64,000 nucleotides of DNA from Streptomyces sp. NBC_00490 (lineage in GTDB: Bacteria; Actinomycetota; Actinomycetes; Streptomycetales; Streptomycetaceae). The position numbers and the translations under genes were made by a program. The notes below the pieces were generated by a model. It was not told the origin of the DNA. It searched no databases and saw only the letters and a list, made by a program, of their open reading frames with translations. Of the stretch, positions 1 to 7,960 are shown piece after piece. The first letter of the stretch is position 1. Every line of letters starts with the position of its first letter. The stretch covers positions 2,666,001 through 2,730,000 of the forward strand of contig NZ_CP107869.1 in NCBI RefSeq assembly GCF_036013645.1, written 5' to 3'.

Positions 1-18
1 TTCCCCGTGCCGCGGGTT

Positions 19-1050
19 CTACTGCAGGTGGTCGCCGGGCAGTTGGCCGGACGCCACCTCCAGCACGCCCCGCTCCGTCACCAGTCCCGTCACCAGCCGC
101 CCCGGCGTCACGTCGAAGGCGGGGTTGTGGCCGCGCGACTCGGCGGGCGCCGTCCGCACCCCGCCCCACTCCAACACCTCGGCCTCGCCGCGCAGTTCGA
201 TGTGGATGTCGTCGCCGGTCTTGGTCGACAGGTCCACGGTCGTCGTCGGCGCCGCCACCAGGAACGGGATCCCGGCGTCCGCGCACGCGAGCGCCACGCC
301 CACCGTGCCGACCTTGTTCGCGGTGTCGCCGTTGGCGGCGATGCGGTCCGCGCCGACGATCGCGGCGTCGACCTGGCCGCGCAGGATGGTGCCGGCAGCG
401 GCGCCGTCCGCCTGGACGTAGTGCGGTATGCCCTCCTGGACCAGCTCCCAGGCGGTGAGGCGGGATCCCTGGAGCAGGGGGCGCGTCTCGTCGGCGTAGA
501 CCACCTCGAGGCGTCCGCGCGCGTGGAGTTCGCGGATGACGCCGAGTGCCGTGCCCCATCCGGCCGTCGCCAGGGCGCCCGTGTTGCAGTGGGTCAGGAC
601 GCGCAACGGCCGCTCCACGCCCACCCTTTCGAGCAGCCAGTCGGCACCGTGGGCGCCCATCGCCCGGTTCGCCTCGACGTCCTCGCGCTGGACGGCGACG
701 GCCTCCTCCAGCACGGCGTCGAGGCCCTCGTCGAAGCGGGTCATCACGCGGTCCACGCACACCATCAGGTTGACGGCGGTCGGCCGGGCCTCCCGGACGC
801 GTGCGACGGCGGCCCGCACCTCGTCCACCGACCAGCCCTCGCGCTCGCCCTGCACCAGCGCGAGCGCGACGCCGTACCCGCCGGCCGCACCGATCGCGGG
901 CGCGCCGCGCACCACGAGCCGCTGGATCGCGTCGACCAGGGTGTCCACATCGCGGACAATCCTCGTCTCGTTGCGGTGCGGGAGCAGTGTCTGGTCGATG
1001 AGGGCGAGGGCGTCTCCGGTCCAGTCGACGGCACGCAATTCCTGGGGCAT
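19..1050 (-). CDS. mtnA: S-methyl-5-thioribose-1-phosphate isomerase
   Basis: Cytosolic aldose-ketose isomerase of methionine salvage; it converts methylthioribose-1-phosphate to methylthioribulose-1-phosphate. The 343-residue product has the MtnA/eIF2B-like fold signatures: RGAPAIGAAG near residue 47, the catalytic-cysteine segment LTHCNTGALAT, ADETRPLLQGSRLT, and the catalytic aspartate in GADRIAANGDTANKVGT. Length is normal for the family. The start is the ATG giving MPQELRAV; longer in-frame extensions run back through the intergenic region and have no family similarity. It diverges from the transporter/phosphorylase/deaminase operon that begins at 1342. That operon would supply its substrate from methylthioadenosine via deamination and phosphorolysis, so the two units probably form one pathway. 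Identity is confident; the link to the neighbours is inference. Confidence 0.95.
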   Translation of the reverse strand: MPQELRAVDWTGDALALIDQTLLPHRNETRIVRDVDTLVDAIQRLVVRGAPAIGAAGGYGVALALVQGEREGWSVDEVRAAVARVREARPTAVNLMVCVDRVMTRFDEGLDAVLEEAVAVQREDVEANRAMGAHGADWLLERVGVERPLRVLTHCNTGALATAGWGTALGVIRELHARGRLEVVYADETRPLLQGSRLTAWELVQEGIPHYVQADGAAAGTILRGQVDAAIVGADRIAANGDTANKVGTVGVALACADAGIPFLVAAPTTTVDLSTKTGDDIHIELRGEAEVLEWGGVRTAPAESRGHNPAFDVTPGRLVTGLVTERGVLEVASGQLPGDHLQ

Positions 1051-1195
1051 TTCGGGACACTCCTGCTGTTCCGGTGGTGTCCGGCCACGGTACATGACCT
1101 GGTAGAACCACAGTTCGAGACAGTCGGGCAGGTGTCCGGAAACGGATGCTACTGTCCGCCAATCAGTCCGCAGACCGAGACGAAGGAGGAAGCCC

Positions 1196-1261
1196 GTGCT
1201 GCTGACCAAGCGCCGTTTCCTCGACTTCGGCCGGTGTGCCGGTGACGGCTGTCGACGCTGA
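1196..1261 (+). CDS. putative cysteine-containing leader peptide (micro-ORF)
   Basis: GTG-initiated 21-codon ORF just upstream of the BMP lipoprotein gene, preceded at ideal distance by a strong AGGAGGA ribosome site (about 1185-1191). The peptide begins MLLTKRRFLDFGRC and has a second Cys near its end. It matches, from memory, the actinobacterial leader peptides of pattern (R)R-x-x-D-x-x-R-...-C found ahead of sulfur-metabolism genes, which in mycobacteria act as cysteine-responsive attenuators. About 80 bp separate it from the lipoprotein start. Its position ahead of a putative sulfur-nucleoside salvage operon fits such a role. Too short for ordinary gene calling; no homology search could be run. 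Confidence 0.55.
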   Translation: MLLTKRRFLDFGRCAGDGCRR

Positions 1262-1341
1262 CCCGTCCCCGTTCCAGCGTCCCCTCTCACCTCATCGCCG
1301 CTCCCGCCGAGCGTGCCTCGCCGTACCCGGAAGGTCTCCCG

Positions 1342-2391
1342 ATGTCCCGTAGACACCACCGTTCCCTCCAACTCGCCGCCGCCACCGCCCTCATGGTCAC
1401 CGCGGCCACCGCCTGCAACGCCGCCGCGAAGAGCGACGCCTCCGACAGTGCGAGCGGCGGCAGCGGCAAGACCTTCACCCTCGTCACGCCCGACGCGGTC
1501 GGTCAGAACGAGTTCCTGAAGCTCGCCGTCAGCGGCGTCAAGGCCGCGGCGAAGCAGCACGACGGCTCGCAGAAGGTCTACGAGTCCACGGACACCGCCT
1601 CCCAGCAGCAGAACGTCCAGGCCGCGGTGGACGCCAAGCCGGACGTCGTCGTACTGGTCGGCTTCGAGTTCGCCGACCTCGTCGCGCAGCAGGCTCAGAA
1701 GAACCCGAAGCAGCAGTTCCTGATCATCGACGCCTGCACCGCCAAGACCTTCGAGAACGTCAGCTGCGCGGTCTTCCGCGAGCACGAGGGCGTGTACCTC
1801 GCGGGCGTCGAGGCCGGTCTGCTCAGCGAGTCGGGCAAGGTCGGCGCGGTCGACGTCCTCGACACCCCCCAGTTCCGCCGCTACAGCGACCCGTTCGCGG
1901 CCGGCGCCAAGAAGGTCGCCGCCAAGACCGAGACGGGGACGCGCTTCGTCGGCGGCCAGTCCCCCTTCGACGACTCGGCGCGTGCCAAGGAGCAGGCGAA
2001 CACCCTGCTCTCCAAGGGCTACGACCAGATCATGGCCGCCGCCGCGGCCGGCAACTACGGCGTCTTCGAGGCCGCGAAGGCCAAGGGCGCCTACGCGTAC
2101 GGCGTCGACGTCAACCAGTGCGTCTCGGCGCCGGGCACAGTCGTCGACAACGTGATCAAGCGCACGGACGTCGCCGTGGAGAAGGGCGTCGAGTCGGTCC
2201 TGGCCGGTAAGACGGGCACCGTCTCCTACGGCCTCAAGGAGGGCGGCATCAGCCTGACCGGCCTGGAGGCCGGCGTCGACGCGTCGAAGTGCGTGATCGC
2301 CGACCACAAGGACGTCCTGGCGAAGGTCGAGGCACTGCGCGACCAGATCGTCTCCGGAGAGCTGAAGGTCGATGACCCCGCCGCGAGCTGA
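1342..2391 (+). CDS. BMP-family substrate-binding lipoprotein
   Basis: Extracytoplasmic solute-binding component of a nucleoside-type ABC importer. The 349-residue product starts with a charged n-region (MSRRHHRS), a hydrophobic core and a lipobox ending ATAC, with the lipidated Cys near residue 25, followed by a Ser/Gly/Ala-rich linker. The mature part shows BMP/PnrA-type patterns: Q-Q-x-V-Q-A-A-V, VVLVGFEFADLV, VYLAGVEAGL, and GVFEAAKAKGAYAYGVDVNQ near the C-terminus. The gene overlaps the ATPase gene by 20 bp. BMP proteins in general bind purine nucleosides; the downstream phosphorylase and deaminase suggest methylthioadenosine or a related nucleoside. The ligand is inference. Confidence 0.92.
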   Translation: MSRRHHRSLQLAAATALMVTAATACNAAAKSDASDSASGGSGKTFTLVTPDAVGQNEFLKLAVSGVKAAAKQHDGSQKVYESTDTASQQQNVQAAVDAKPDVVVLVGFEFADLVAQQAQKNPKQQFLIIDACTAKTFENVSCAVFREHEGVYLAGVEAGLLSESGKVGAVDVLDTPQFRRYSDPFAAGAKKVAAKTETGTRFVGGQSPFDDSARAKEQANTLLSKGYDQIMAAAAAGNYGVFEAAKAKGAYAYGVDVNQCVSAPGTVVDNVIKRTDVAVEKGVESVLAGKTGTVSYGLKEGGISLTGLEAGVDASKCVIADHKDVLAKVEALRDQIVSGELKVDDPAAS

Positions 2392-3901
2392 CGCCGAGGG
2401 CCTGGCCGTCGAGCTCCGGGGAATCACCAAGCGGTTCCCCGGCACGCTCGCCAACGACTGCGTCGACCTGACCGTCCGCCACGGCGAGATCCACGCCCTG
2501 ATGGGCGAGAACGGCGCGGGCAAGTCCACGCTCATGTCGATCCTGTACGGCATGGAGCGCGCCGACGCGGGTTCGGTTCGGGTCGGCGGCCGTGACGCGC
2601 ACTTCGCCAGCCCGGGCGACGCGATGGCCGCCGGGCTCGGCATGGTCCACCAGAGCTTCAAGCTGTTCGACTCGCTGACGGTCGCCGAGAACGTCGTCTA
2701 CGCCGCCGAGCCGCGCCGCTTCGGCCTGGTGGACCGCGCCGCGGCCCGCCGCCGGGTACGTGAACTCGCCGAGGAGCACGGCCTCGCCGTGGACCCGGAC
2801 GCGCGCGTCGGTGATCTGCCCGTGGGTCTGCGCCAGCGTGTGGAGATCCTCAAGTTGGTGCACCGCGGGGCCCGCACGCTGATCCTCGACGAGCCGACGG
2901 CGGTGCTCACCCCGGCCGAGGCGGACGCCCTGTTCGCGGTGCTGGGGTCGCTGGCCGCACAGGGCCGTACGGTGATCCTCGTCACGCACAAGCTCCGCGA
3001 GGTGCTGGAGGTGAGCGACCACGTGACCGTCCTGCGGGACGGCAGGGTGGTGGCCCGTCTGGTCACCGCGGAAACCTCCGCCGACGAGATCGCGGCGGCC
3101 ATGACCGGCCGCGCGGTCGAACTCGACCGCGTCCACGCCCGGGGCACACCCGGTGACGCCGTACTGGAGGTGACCGGTCTCGCCACCGACGGGGTGCGCG
3201 GCGCCGGACTCACCGTCCGCGCCGGCGAGATCGTCGGCATCGCGGGCGTCGCGGGCAACGGCCAGAGCGAGCTGATCGAGGCGCTGGCCGGTCTGCGGCC
3301 GGTCACCGCCGGGCGGGTGACCCTCAAGAACGAGGACATCACCCACGCCTCCGCCACCGAACGCCGCCTCAAGGGCCTGGCGTACGTCCCCGAGGACCGT
3401 CACGCGGTCGGTACGGCGCCCACGGCGTCCGTCGCCGACAACCTCGCGATGGGCCACCACCGTACGTCCCTGTCCTCCCGCGGCCTGCTGCCGCCGACCG
3501 CCGTCCGGGCGCACGCGCGGCGGCTGATCGAACGGTTCGGCGTCAAGGCGTCGAGCCTCGAGGTCCCCGCCTCCGCGCTGTCCGGCGGCAACCTCCAGAA
3601 GCTGCTGATCGGCCGCGAACTCGCCCACGACGCACCGCTGTTGCTCGTCGAGCAGCCCACACGCGGTGTCGACATCGGCGCCATCCAGAACATCCACGAC
3701 CAGATCGTCGCCTACCGCGACGCCGGTCACGCCGTCCTCCTCGTCTCGGCCGAACTGAGCGAGATCCGGGGTCTGGCGGACCGGGTGCTGGTGATGTACG
3801 AGGGCCGGATCACGGCGTCGTACGACAAGGACGAGGCGGACGAACGGACGCTGGGCCTCGCGATGGCGGGCGCCCGGGTCACGGTGGAGGCCGTCGACTG
3901 A
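2372..3901 (+). CDS. ABC transporter ATP-binding protein, nucleoside type (two ATPase domains)
   Basis: Cytoplasmic energising subunit of the BMP-type importer. The 509 residues hold two tandem ATPase domains. The first has Walker A GENGAGKST (about residue 45), a Q-loop MVHQSFKLF, a signature-like LPVGLRQRVEI and Walker B TLILDEPTAVLTP. The second (from about residue 255) has the degenerate P-loop GVAGNGQSE, an LSGGNLQK signature and LLLVEQPTRGVD. The degenerate second Walker A is usual for sugar/nucleoside ATPases of the RbsA/NupA type. It starts inside the end of the lipoprotein gene and is followed at one base by the first permease gene, consistent with one polycistron. Confidence 0.95.
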   Translation: MTPPRADAEGLAVELRGITKRFPGTLANDCVDLTVRHGEIHALMGENGAGKSTLMSILYGMERADAGSVRVGGRDAHFASPGDAMAAGLGMVHQSFKLFDSLTVAENVVYAAEPRRFGLVDRAAARRRVRELAEEHGLAVDPDARVGDLPVGLRQRVEILKLVHRGARTLILDEPTAVLTPAEADALFAVLGSLAAQGRTVILVTHKLREVLEVSDHVTVLRDGRVVARLVTAETSADEIAAAMTGRAVELDRVHARGTPGDAVLEVTGLATDGVRGAGLTVRAGEIVGIAGVAGNGQSELIEALAGLRPVTAGRVTLKNEDITHASATERRLKGLAYVPEDRHAVGTAPTASVADNLAMGHHRTSLSSRGLLPPTAVRAHARRLIERFGVKASSLEVPASALSGGNLQKLLIGRELAHDAPLLLVEQPTRGVDIGAIQNIHDQIVAYRDAGHAVLLVSAELSEIRGLADRVLVMYEGRITASYDKDEADERTLGLAMAGARVTVEAVD

Positions 3902-3902
3902 C

Positions 3903-4955
3903 ATGACCAACCGGATATCCGGAGCCCTGCGCTCCCCCATCACCTTCTCCGTGCTCGCCGGCGTCCTCATCGGCGCGCTCTTCCTGCTCGGCACCGGCGC
4001 GGACCCCATAGCGGCGTACGAGGCGGTCCTCACCGGCTCGCTCGGCGCCGACGGCATCGGCTCCACGCTGACCACCCTCACCAGCGTGCTCGGCATGGCC
4101 CTCGCGCTGGCGATCCCGCTGCGTGCCGGGCTCATCAACCTCGGCGGCGACGGCCAGATGGTCCTCGGCGGCATCACCGCCGCCGTGACCGGCCTGTACT
4201 CCCCACTGCCGGCGCCCCTCACCGTCGTCCTCGCGCTGCTCGCGGGCATGGCGGCGGGCGCCGCGTACGCCACCCTGGCCGCCCTGTGCGAGAACCACCT
4301 CGGCGTCCCGCTCCTGGTCAGCAGCCTGCTGCTGAGCTACCCGGCGGTCTCGCTCGCCTCCTACCTGGCGCGCTACCCGCTCAAGGAGCCCGGCTCCAGC
4401 CTGCCGCAGACCCGGGCGATGCCCGACGGCGTGGCGCTGCCCTCCTTCGGTGACTCCACGGTCACCCTCGGTCTGGTGCTGGTCGTTCTCGCGGCGGCCG
4501 CGTACGGGTTCACGGACCGGCGGACCGCCTTCGGGTACGAGATACGCATGACCGGTCTCAACGCGCGCTTCTCCGCGTACGCGGGTGTCGAACGCCGGGG
4601 CCTGACCCTGAAGTTGATGTCCGTGTCGGGAGCGATCGCCGGACTCGTGGGCGCCATCGGGGTGTTGAGCTTCCCCTACCGTTTCGTCGACGGTTCGCTC
4701 ACCGCCCCCGGCTACACCTGGACGGGCCTCACCGCCGCCCTGCTGGCCACGGCAGCCCCGCTCGGTACGGTGATCGCGTCGTTCTTCTTCGCCGTCCTCG
4801 CGGTCGGCGGTCTCGCGATGGAGCGGACGACCGAGGTGCCGCGTGAGCTGACGCAGGTGCTCCAGGCGATCGTGATCGTGTTCCTCGCGGCCCGGCTGAC
4901 CTTCCCGCGTCTCCCGCGCCGCAAGGCCGAGGTCAAGGCCAAGGAGGCCGTGTGA
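3903..4955 (+). CDS. ABC transporter permease, nucleoside type (first subunit)
   Basis: Integral-membrane subunit of the importer, BPD_transp_2 (RbsC/NupB/NupP-like) family. The 350-residue protein has roughly eight to ten hydrophobic segments and the family loop LRAGLINLGGDGQMVLGGI near residue 75, followed later by GFEIRMTGLNA-like sequence (here GYEIRMTGLNARFSAYAG). The stop codon overlaps the start region of the second permease gene, indicating translational coupling and assembly of a heterodimeric channel with it. Confidence 0.93.
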   Translation: MTNRISGALRSPITFSVLAGVLIGALFLLGTGADPIAAYEAVLTGSLGADGIGSTLTTLTSVLGMALALAIPLRAGLINLGGDGQMVLGGITAAVTGLYSPLPAPLTVVLALLAGMAAGAAYATLAALCENHLGVPLLVSSLLLSYPAVSLASYLARYPLKEPGSSLPQTRAMPDGVALPSFGDSTVTLGLVLVVLAAAAYGFTDRRTAFGYEIRMTGLNARFSAYAGVERRGLTLKLMSVSGAIAGLVGAIGVLSFPYRFVDGSLTAPGYTWTGLTAALLATAAPLGTVIASFFFAVLAVGGLAMERTTEVPRELTQVLQAIVIVFLAARLTFPRLPRRKAEVKAKEAV

Positions 4956-5821
4956 TGTTCCTCGACTCCGACCTCCTCATGTCGGCGCTGCGCGCGCTGA
5001 CGCCGATCCTGCTGGCCGCGCTCGGCGGAGCCGTCTGCGAACGGGCGGGCGTCTTCAACATCGGCCTCGAGGGCATGATGCTGATGGGCTGCTTCACCGC
5101 GGTCGCCACGAGCTGGTTCACCGGCAGCCCCTGGCTCGGCGTCCTCGCGGCGGCGCTCGCCGCGGCGGCGTACTCGCTGATCCTCGCGGTCGGGACGGTC
5201 ACTCTGCGCGGGGACGCGGTGGTTCTCGGCATCGCGATGAACCTGCTGGCCGTGGGCCTCACAAGCTTCCTGCTCCGTACGGTCTTCGGCGTGCAGGGCA
5301 CCTTCGACGACCCGTCCCTCCTCGGTCTCCCCCTGATCGGCGGCCTCAGCCCGCTCGCCTATCTGTCGTGGGCGGCGGTCGCGGTGGCCTCGGTGATGCT
5401 GTCCCGGCACGTGTGGGGGCTGCGCCTGCGCGGGGTCGGCGAGGCACCGGACGCGGCGGCCACGCTCGGGGTGAGCCCGGCGAAGTACAAGTACGCGGCC
5501 GTGCTGGTCTCGGGTGTCCTGTGCGGTCTCGCCGGGGCCCAACTCGCCCTCGGCAACGTCACGTTGTTCACCGAGAACATGACCGCGGGACGCGGCTGGA
5601 TCGCCGTCGTCGCCGTGATGCTCGGCCGCGCCCTGCCTCTCGGGGTGCTGCTCGCCGCGCTGCTCTTCGGCCTCGCCGAGGCGGCCGGCTTCCGCCTCCA
5701 GGGCCTCGGTCTGCCGCAGCAGGCGACCGACGCCGCGCCGTACGTCGTCACGCTCGGCGCCCTCTTCCTCACCACGGCGCGCCGTCGCCGTACCCGTCCG
5801 TCCACCGGAGCCGCCGTATGA
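4955..5821 (+). CDS. ABC transporter permease, nucleoside type (second subunit)
   Basis: Second channel subunit of the same importer, 288 residues, about eight hydrophobic segments. The family motif is present as ERAGVFNIGLEGMMLMG (about residue 30), and LRLRGVGEAPDAAATLGVSP lies in the coupling-helix region that contacts the ATPase. The ATG at 4955 overlaps the TGA of the preceding gene (TGATG). A GTG one codon upstream (4952) is an equally possible start. It overlaps the phosphorylase gene by 4 bp, so import and first catabolic step are co-translated. Confidence 0.93.
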   Translation: MFLDSDLLMSALRALTPILLAALGGAVCERAGVFNIGLEGMMLMGCFTAVATSWFTGSPWLGVLAAALAAAAYSLILAVGTVTLRGDAVVLGIAMNLLAVGLTSFLLRTVFGVQGTFDDPSLLGLPLIGGLSPLAYLSWAAVAVASVMLSRHVWGLRLRGVGEAPDAAATLGVSPAKYKYAAVLVSGVLCGLAGAQLALGNVTLFTENMTAGRGWIAVVAVMLGRALPLGVLLAALLFGLAEAAGFRLQGLGLPQQATDAAPYVVTLGALFLTTARRRRTRPSTGAAV

Positions 5822-6570
5822 CGCAGGACCTGCTGCCCATCACCCGCATACCCCGCACCGGCCTGCCGGCGCACGCGGTCGTCGTCGGCGACCCGGCGCG
5901 CGCCGCGGCCGTCGCCGCACTGCTCGACGGGGCCGAGGAGGTCTCGTACCACCGCGAATACCGTGCGTTCAGCGGCAGTTGGAAGGGCCTGCCGGTCGTC
6001 GTCGCCTCGCACGGGGTGGGCGGTCCGGGCGCGATCCTGCTGTTCCAGGAGCTCGCGGACGCGGGGGTCCGCACCATCCTGCGGTTCGGCACGGCGGGCG
6101 CGATGAAGCCCGGGATCGGCGACGGCGACCTCGTCATCGCGGAGGCGGCCGTCCGCGACGACGGTGTCACCCAGCAGCTGCTCCCGCCCGAGTACCCCGC
6201 GGTCTCCTCCCCCGAGGCGGTCATCGCGCTCCAGCGTGCGGCCCGCGAGGCGAACGCCCCGCACCACCGCGGCATCGTCTGGACCCGGGCGGCCTTCCAG
6301 CCCGGCCTCCTCCCGCTCTTCTCCTACGACGGTGCCGGCCTCGCCGCCATCGAGATGGAGCTCTCCGCCCTGCTGGTCACGGCATCGCTGCGCGGACTGG
6401 TCGCGGGCGGCGTCCTCGTCATCGACGGGGCGAACGCGGACGAGCTGGTGGACGAGGAGGGCGCCAGCGCCTACGACCCGCACCGCGATGTCGTCGCGGC
6501 CGGCGTCGAGCGGGGCGCGCTGGTGTCGCTGGAGGCGCTGCGGCTGCTGGCGGAGGAGTACCGGGCGTGA
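5818..6570 (+). CDS. nucleoside phosphorylase (PNP/UDP family), probable methylthioinosine/nucleoside phosphorylase
   Basis: Cytosolic phosphorolysis of an imported or deaminated nucleoside to base and (methylthio)ribose-1-phosphate. The 250-residue size and motifs are those of the hexameric uridine/purine phosphorylase fold: GDPARAAAVAALL near residue 24 (phosphate site), VASHGVGGPGA, ILRFGTAGAMKPGI, and EMELSALLVTA, in which the Met/Glu pair contacts ribose in this family. Its ATG overlaps the permease stop (ATGA), and its own stop overlaps the GTG of the deaminase. With a deaminase downstream and MtnA upstream, a methylthioinosine phosphorylase role is attractive because the product would be MtnA substrate. 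Uridine or inosine phosphorylase remains possible. Confidence 0.88.
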   Translation: MTQDLLPITRIPRTGLPAHAVVVGDPARAAAVAALLDGAEEVSYHREYRAFSGSWKGLPVVVASHGVGGPGAILLFQELADAGVRTILRFGTAGAMKPGIGDGDLVIAEAAVRDDGVTQQLLPPEYPAVSSPEAVIALQRAAREANAPHHRGIVWTRAAFQPGLLPLFSYDGAGLAAIEMELSALLVTASLRGLVAGGVLVIDGANADELVDEEGASAYDPHRDVVAAGVERGALVSLEALRLLAEEYRA

Positions 6571-7862
6571 GCATCGACCTGCTGATCCACGGCGGTGACG
6601 TCCTGACCGTGGACGACGAGGGAACCGTCGTACGGGACGGGGCTGTTGCCGTACACGAGGGCGAGATCGTCGCCGTGGGGCCCGCCGACGAGCTGCGTGC
6701 GCGCTTCCCGGCCACCGAGTCCATCGACGCCGCGGGCTGTCTCGTCCTTCCGGGGCTGGTGAACACCCACACCCACCTCGCGATGACCCTGCTGCGCGGT
6801 CGCGCCGACGACGTCACCCTCCAGGGCTTCCTGGAGCGGGTGCTGACGTGGGAGGCCGAGCTGCTGACGCCGCGGAACGTGGCGGCGGCGGTGCGCCTCG
6901 CGGTCGCCGAGAGCGTACGGGCGGGGGTGACGTCGGCGCTCGACATGTACTGGTTCCACGAGGCGGCCGAGCAGGCGGCCCGTGAGGCGGGCTGGCGGCT
7001 GCACACCGGGCCCACCTTCATGGACGTGCCCGGCCCGCCCGACGGCATCCCCTACGAGGACCGCCTGGACTGGGCGCGCCGGGATCTGGAGGCCCGCGGC
7101 ACGGCCCGCCCCGGCACGCGTCCGGTGCTCTTCGCGCACTCCACGTACACCCTGAGCCCGGACCAGCTCACCGAGATCTTCGCGCTGGCCCGGGAGTTCG
7201 GGGCGCTGCTGCACATCCACGCCTCGGAGAACGCGACCGAGGTCGCCACCGTCGAGGTCAAGTACGGCAGGCGTCCGGTGGGGTTGCTCGACTCGCTCGG
7301 TCTGCTCGGCCCTGATGTGCTGCTCGCGCACGCCGTGGACCTCACCGGTCCGGAGATCGCGGCGCTGGCCCGCACCGGCACGTCGGTCGCCCACTGTCCG
7401 GTGTCCAACCTGAAGCTGGGCTGCGGGATCGCGCCGGTGCCTCGGCTGCTGAGCGCCGGGGTGACGGTCGGGCTCGGTACGGACGGGGCCGTCAGCTCCA
7501 ACACGCTGGATGTGCTGGGGGCGGTGCGGCAGGCGGCGCTGGTGCACAAGGCGGGCGGTGACCCCACGGCGGTCGGCGCCGAGCAGGCCGTACGCATGGC
7601 GACGATCGAGGGTGCGCGGGCGTTGGGGCTCGGGGAGCGGCTGGGCTCGCTGGAGGCCGGGAAGCGGGCCGACCTCGTGGTGCTGGACCTGGACGCGCCG
7701 CATCTGCGGCCGGTGCACGATCCGTGGTCGACGCTGGCGTACGCGGCGCACTCGGCGGACGTGCGGGACACCGTCGTCGACGGACGGGTGCTTCTGCGGG
7801 ACCGGGTGCTGACGACGCTGGACGAGCGTACGGTGATCGCCGACCTGGAAGACCTTGTCTGA
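6567..7862 (+). CDS. amidohydrolase, probable 5-methylthioadenosine/S-adenosylhomocysteine deaminase
   Basis: Metal-dependent deaminase of the amidohydrolase (TrzN/MtaD) family, 431 residues from a GTG that overlaps the phosphorylase stop (GTGA). Visible metal and catalytic elements in order: NTHTHLAMTLLRG (about residue 65), HSTYTLSP, LHIHASENATE, VLLAHAVDL, and GLGTDGAVSSNTLDVL with the metal aspartate, then the C-terminal composite beta domain (LEAGKRADLVVLDL). This arrangement is typical of MTA/SAH and adenosine-derivative deaminases. Deamination of methylthioadenosine to methylthioinosine followed by the adjacent phosphorylase and MtnA would complete a known alternative to direct MTA phosphorolysis. 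Substrate is inferred from family and context. Confidence 0.9.
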   Translation: MSIDLLIHGGDVLTVDDEGTVVRDGAVAVHEGEIVAVGPADELRARFPATESIDAAGCLVLPGLVNTHTHLAMTLLRGRADDVTLQGFLERVLTWEAELLTPRNVAAAVRLAVAESVRAGVTSALDMYWFHEAAEQAAREAGWRLHTGPTFMDVPGPPDGIPYEDRLDWARRDLEARGTARPGTRPVLFAHSTYTLSPDQLTEIFALAREFGALLHIHASENATEVATVEVKYGRRPVGLLDSLGLLGPDVLLAHAVDLTGPEIAALARTGTSVAHCPVSNLKLGCGIAPVPRLLSAGVTVGLGTDGAVSSNTLDVLGAVRQAALVHKAGGDPTAVGAEQAVRMATIEGARALGLGERLGSLEAGKRADLVVLDLDAPHLRPVHDPWSTLAYAAHSADVRDTVVDGRVLLRDRVLTTLDERTVIADLEDLV

Positions 7863-7910
7863 GCGGGGCGTTTGGCACTCCGAACGGCAGGTCCGCCCTC
7901 ATAATGGCGT

Positions 7911-7927
7911 AAGACATCGGATGTCTT
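7911..7927. promoter_or_regulatory. perfect inverted repeat, probable FadR/GntR operator
   Basis: The sequence AAGACATCGGATGTCTT is an 8-1-8 perfect palindrome, 34 bp upstream of the regulator start and just after a CATAAT box (7900-7905) that could be a -10 element. The placement over a likely transcription start suggests autorepression by the downstream FadR-type protein. Whether the same protein also controls the upstream salvage operon is not known. Confidence 0.6.
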
Positions 7928-7960
7928 GACGGGCATGCGGGAACCACTGGGAGGCCGGCC

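Noticed and set aside
19..2661. Very long minus-strand frame (880 codons) reaching across the mtnA/lipoprotein gap
   Set aside because: Only the last 343 codons match MtnA; the rest is antisense to the lipoprotein gene and has shadow-type composition.
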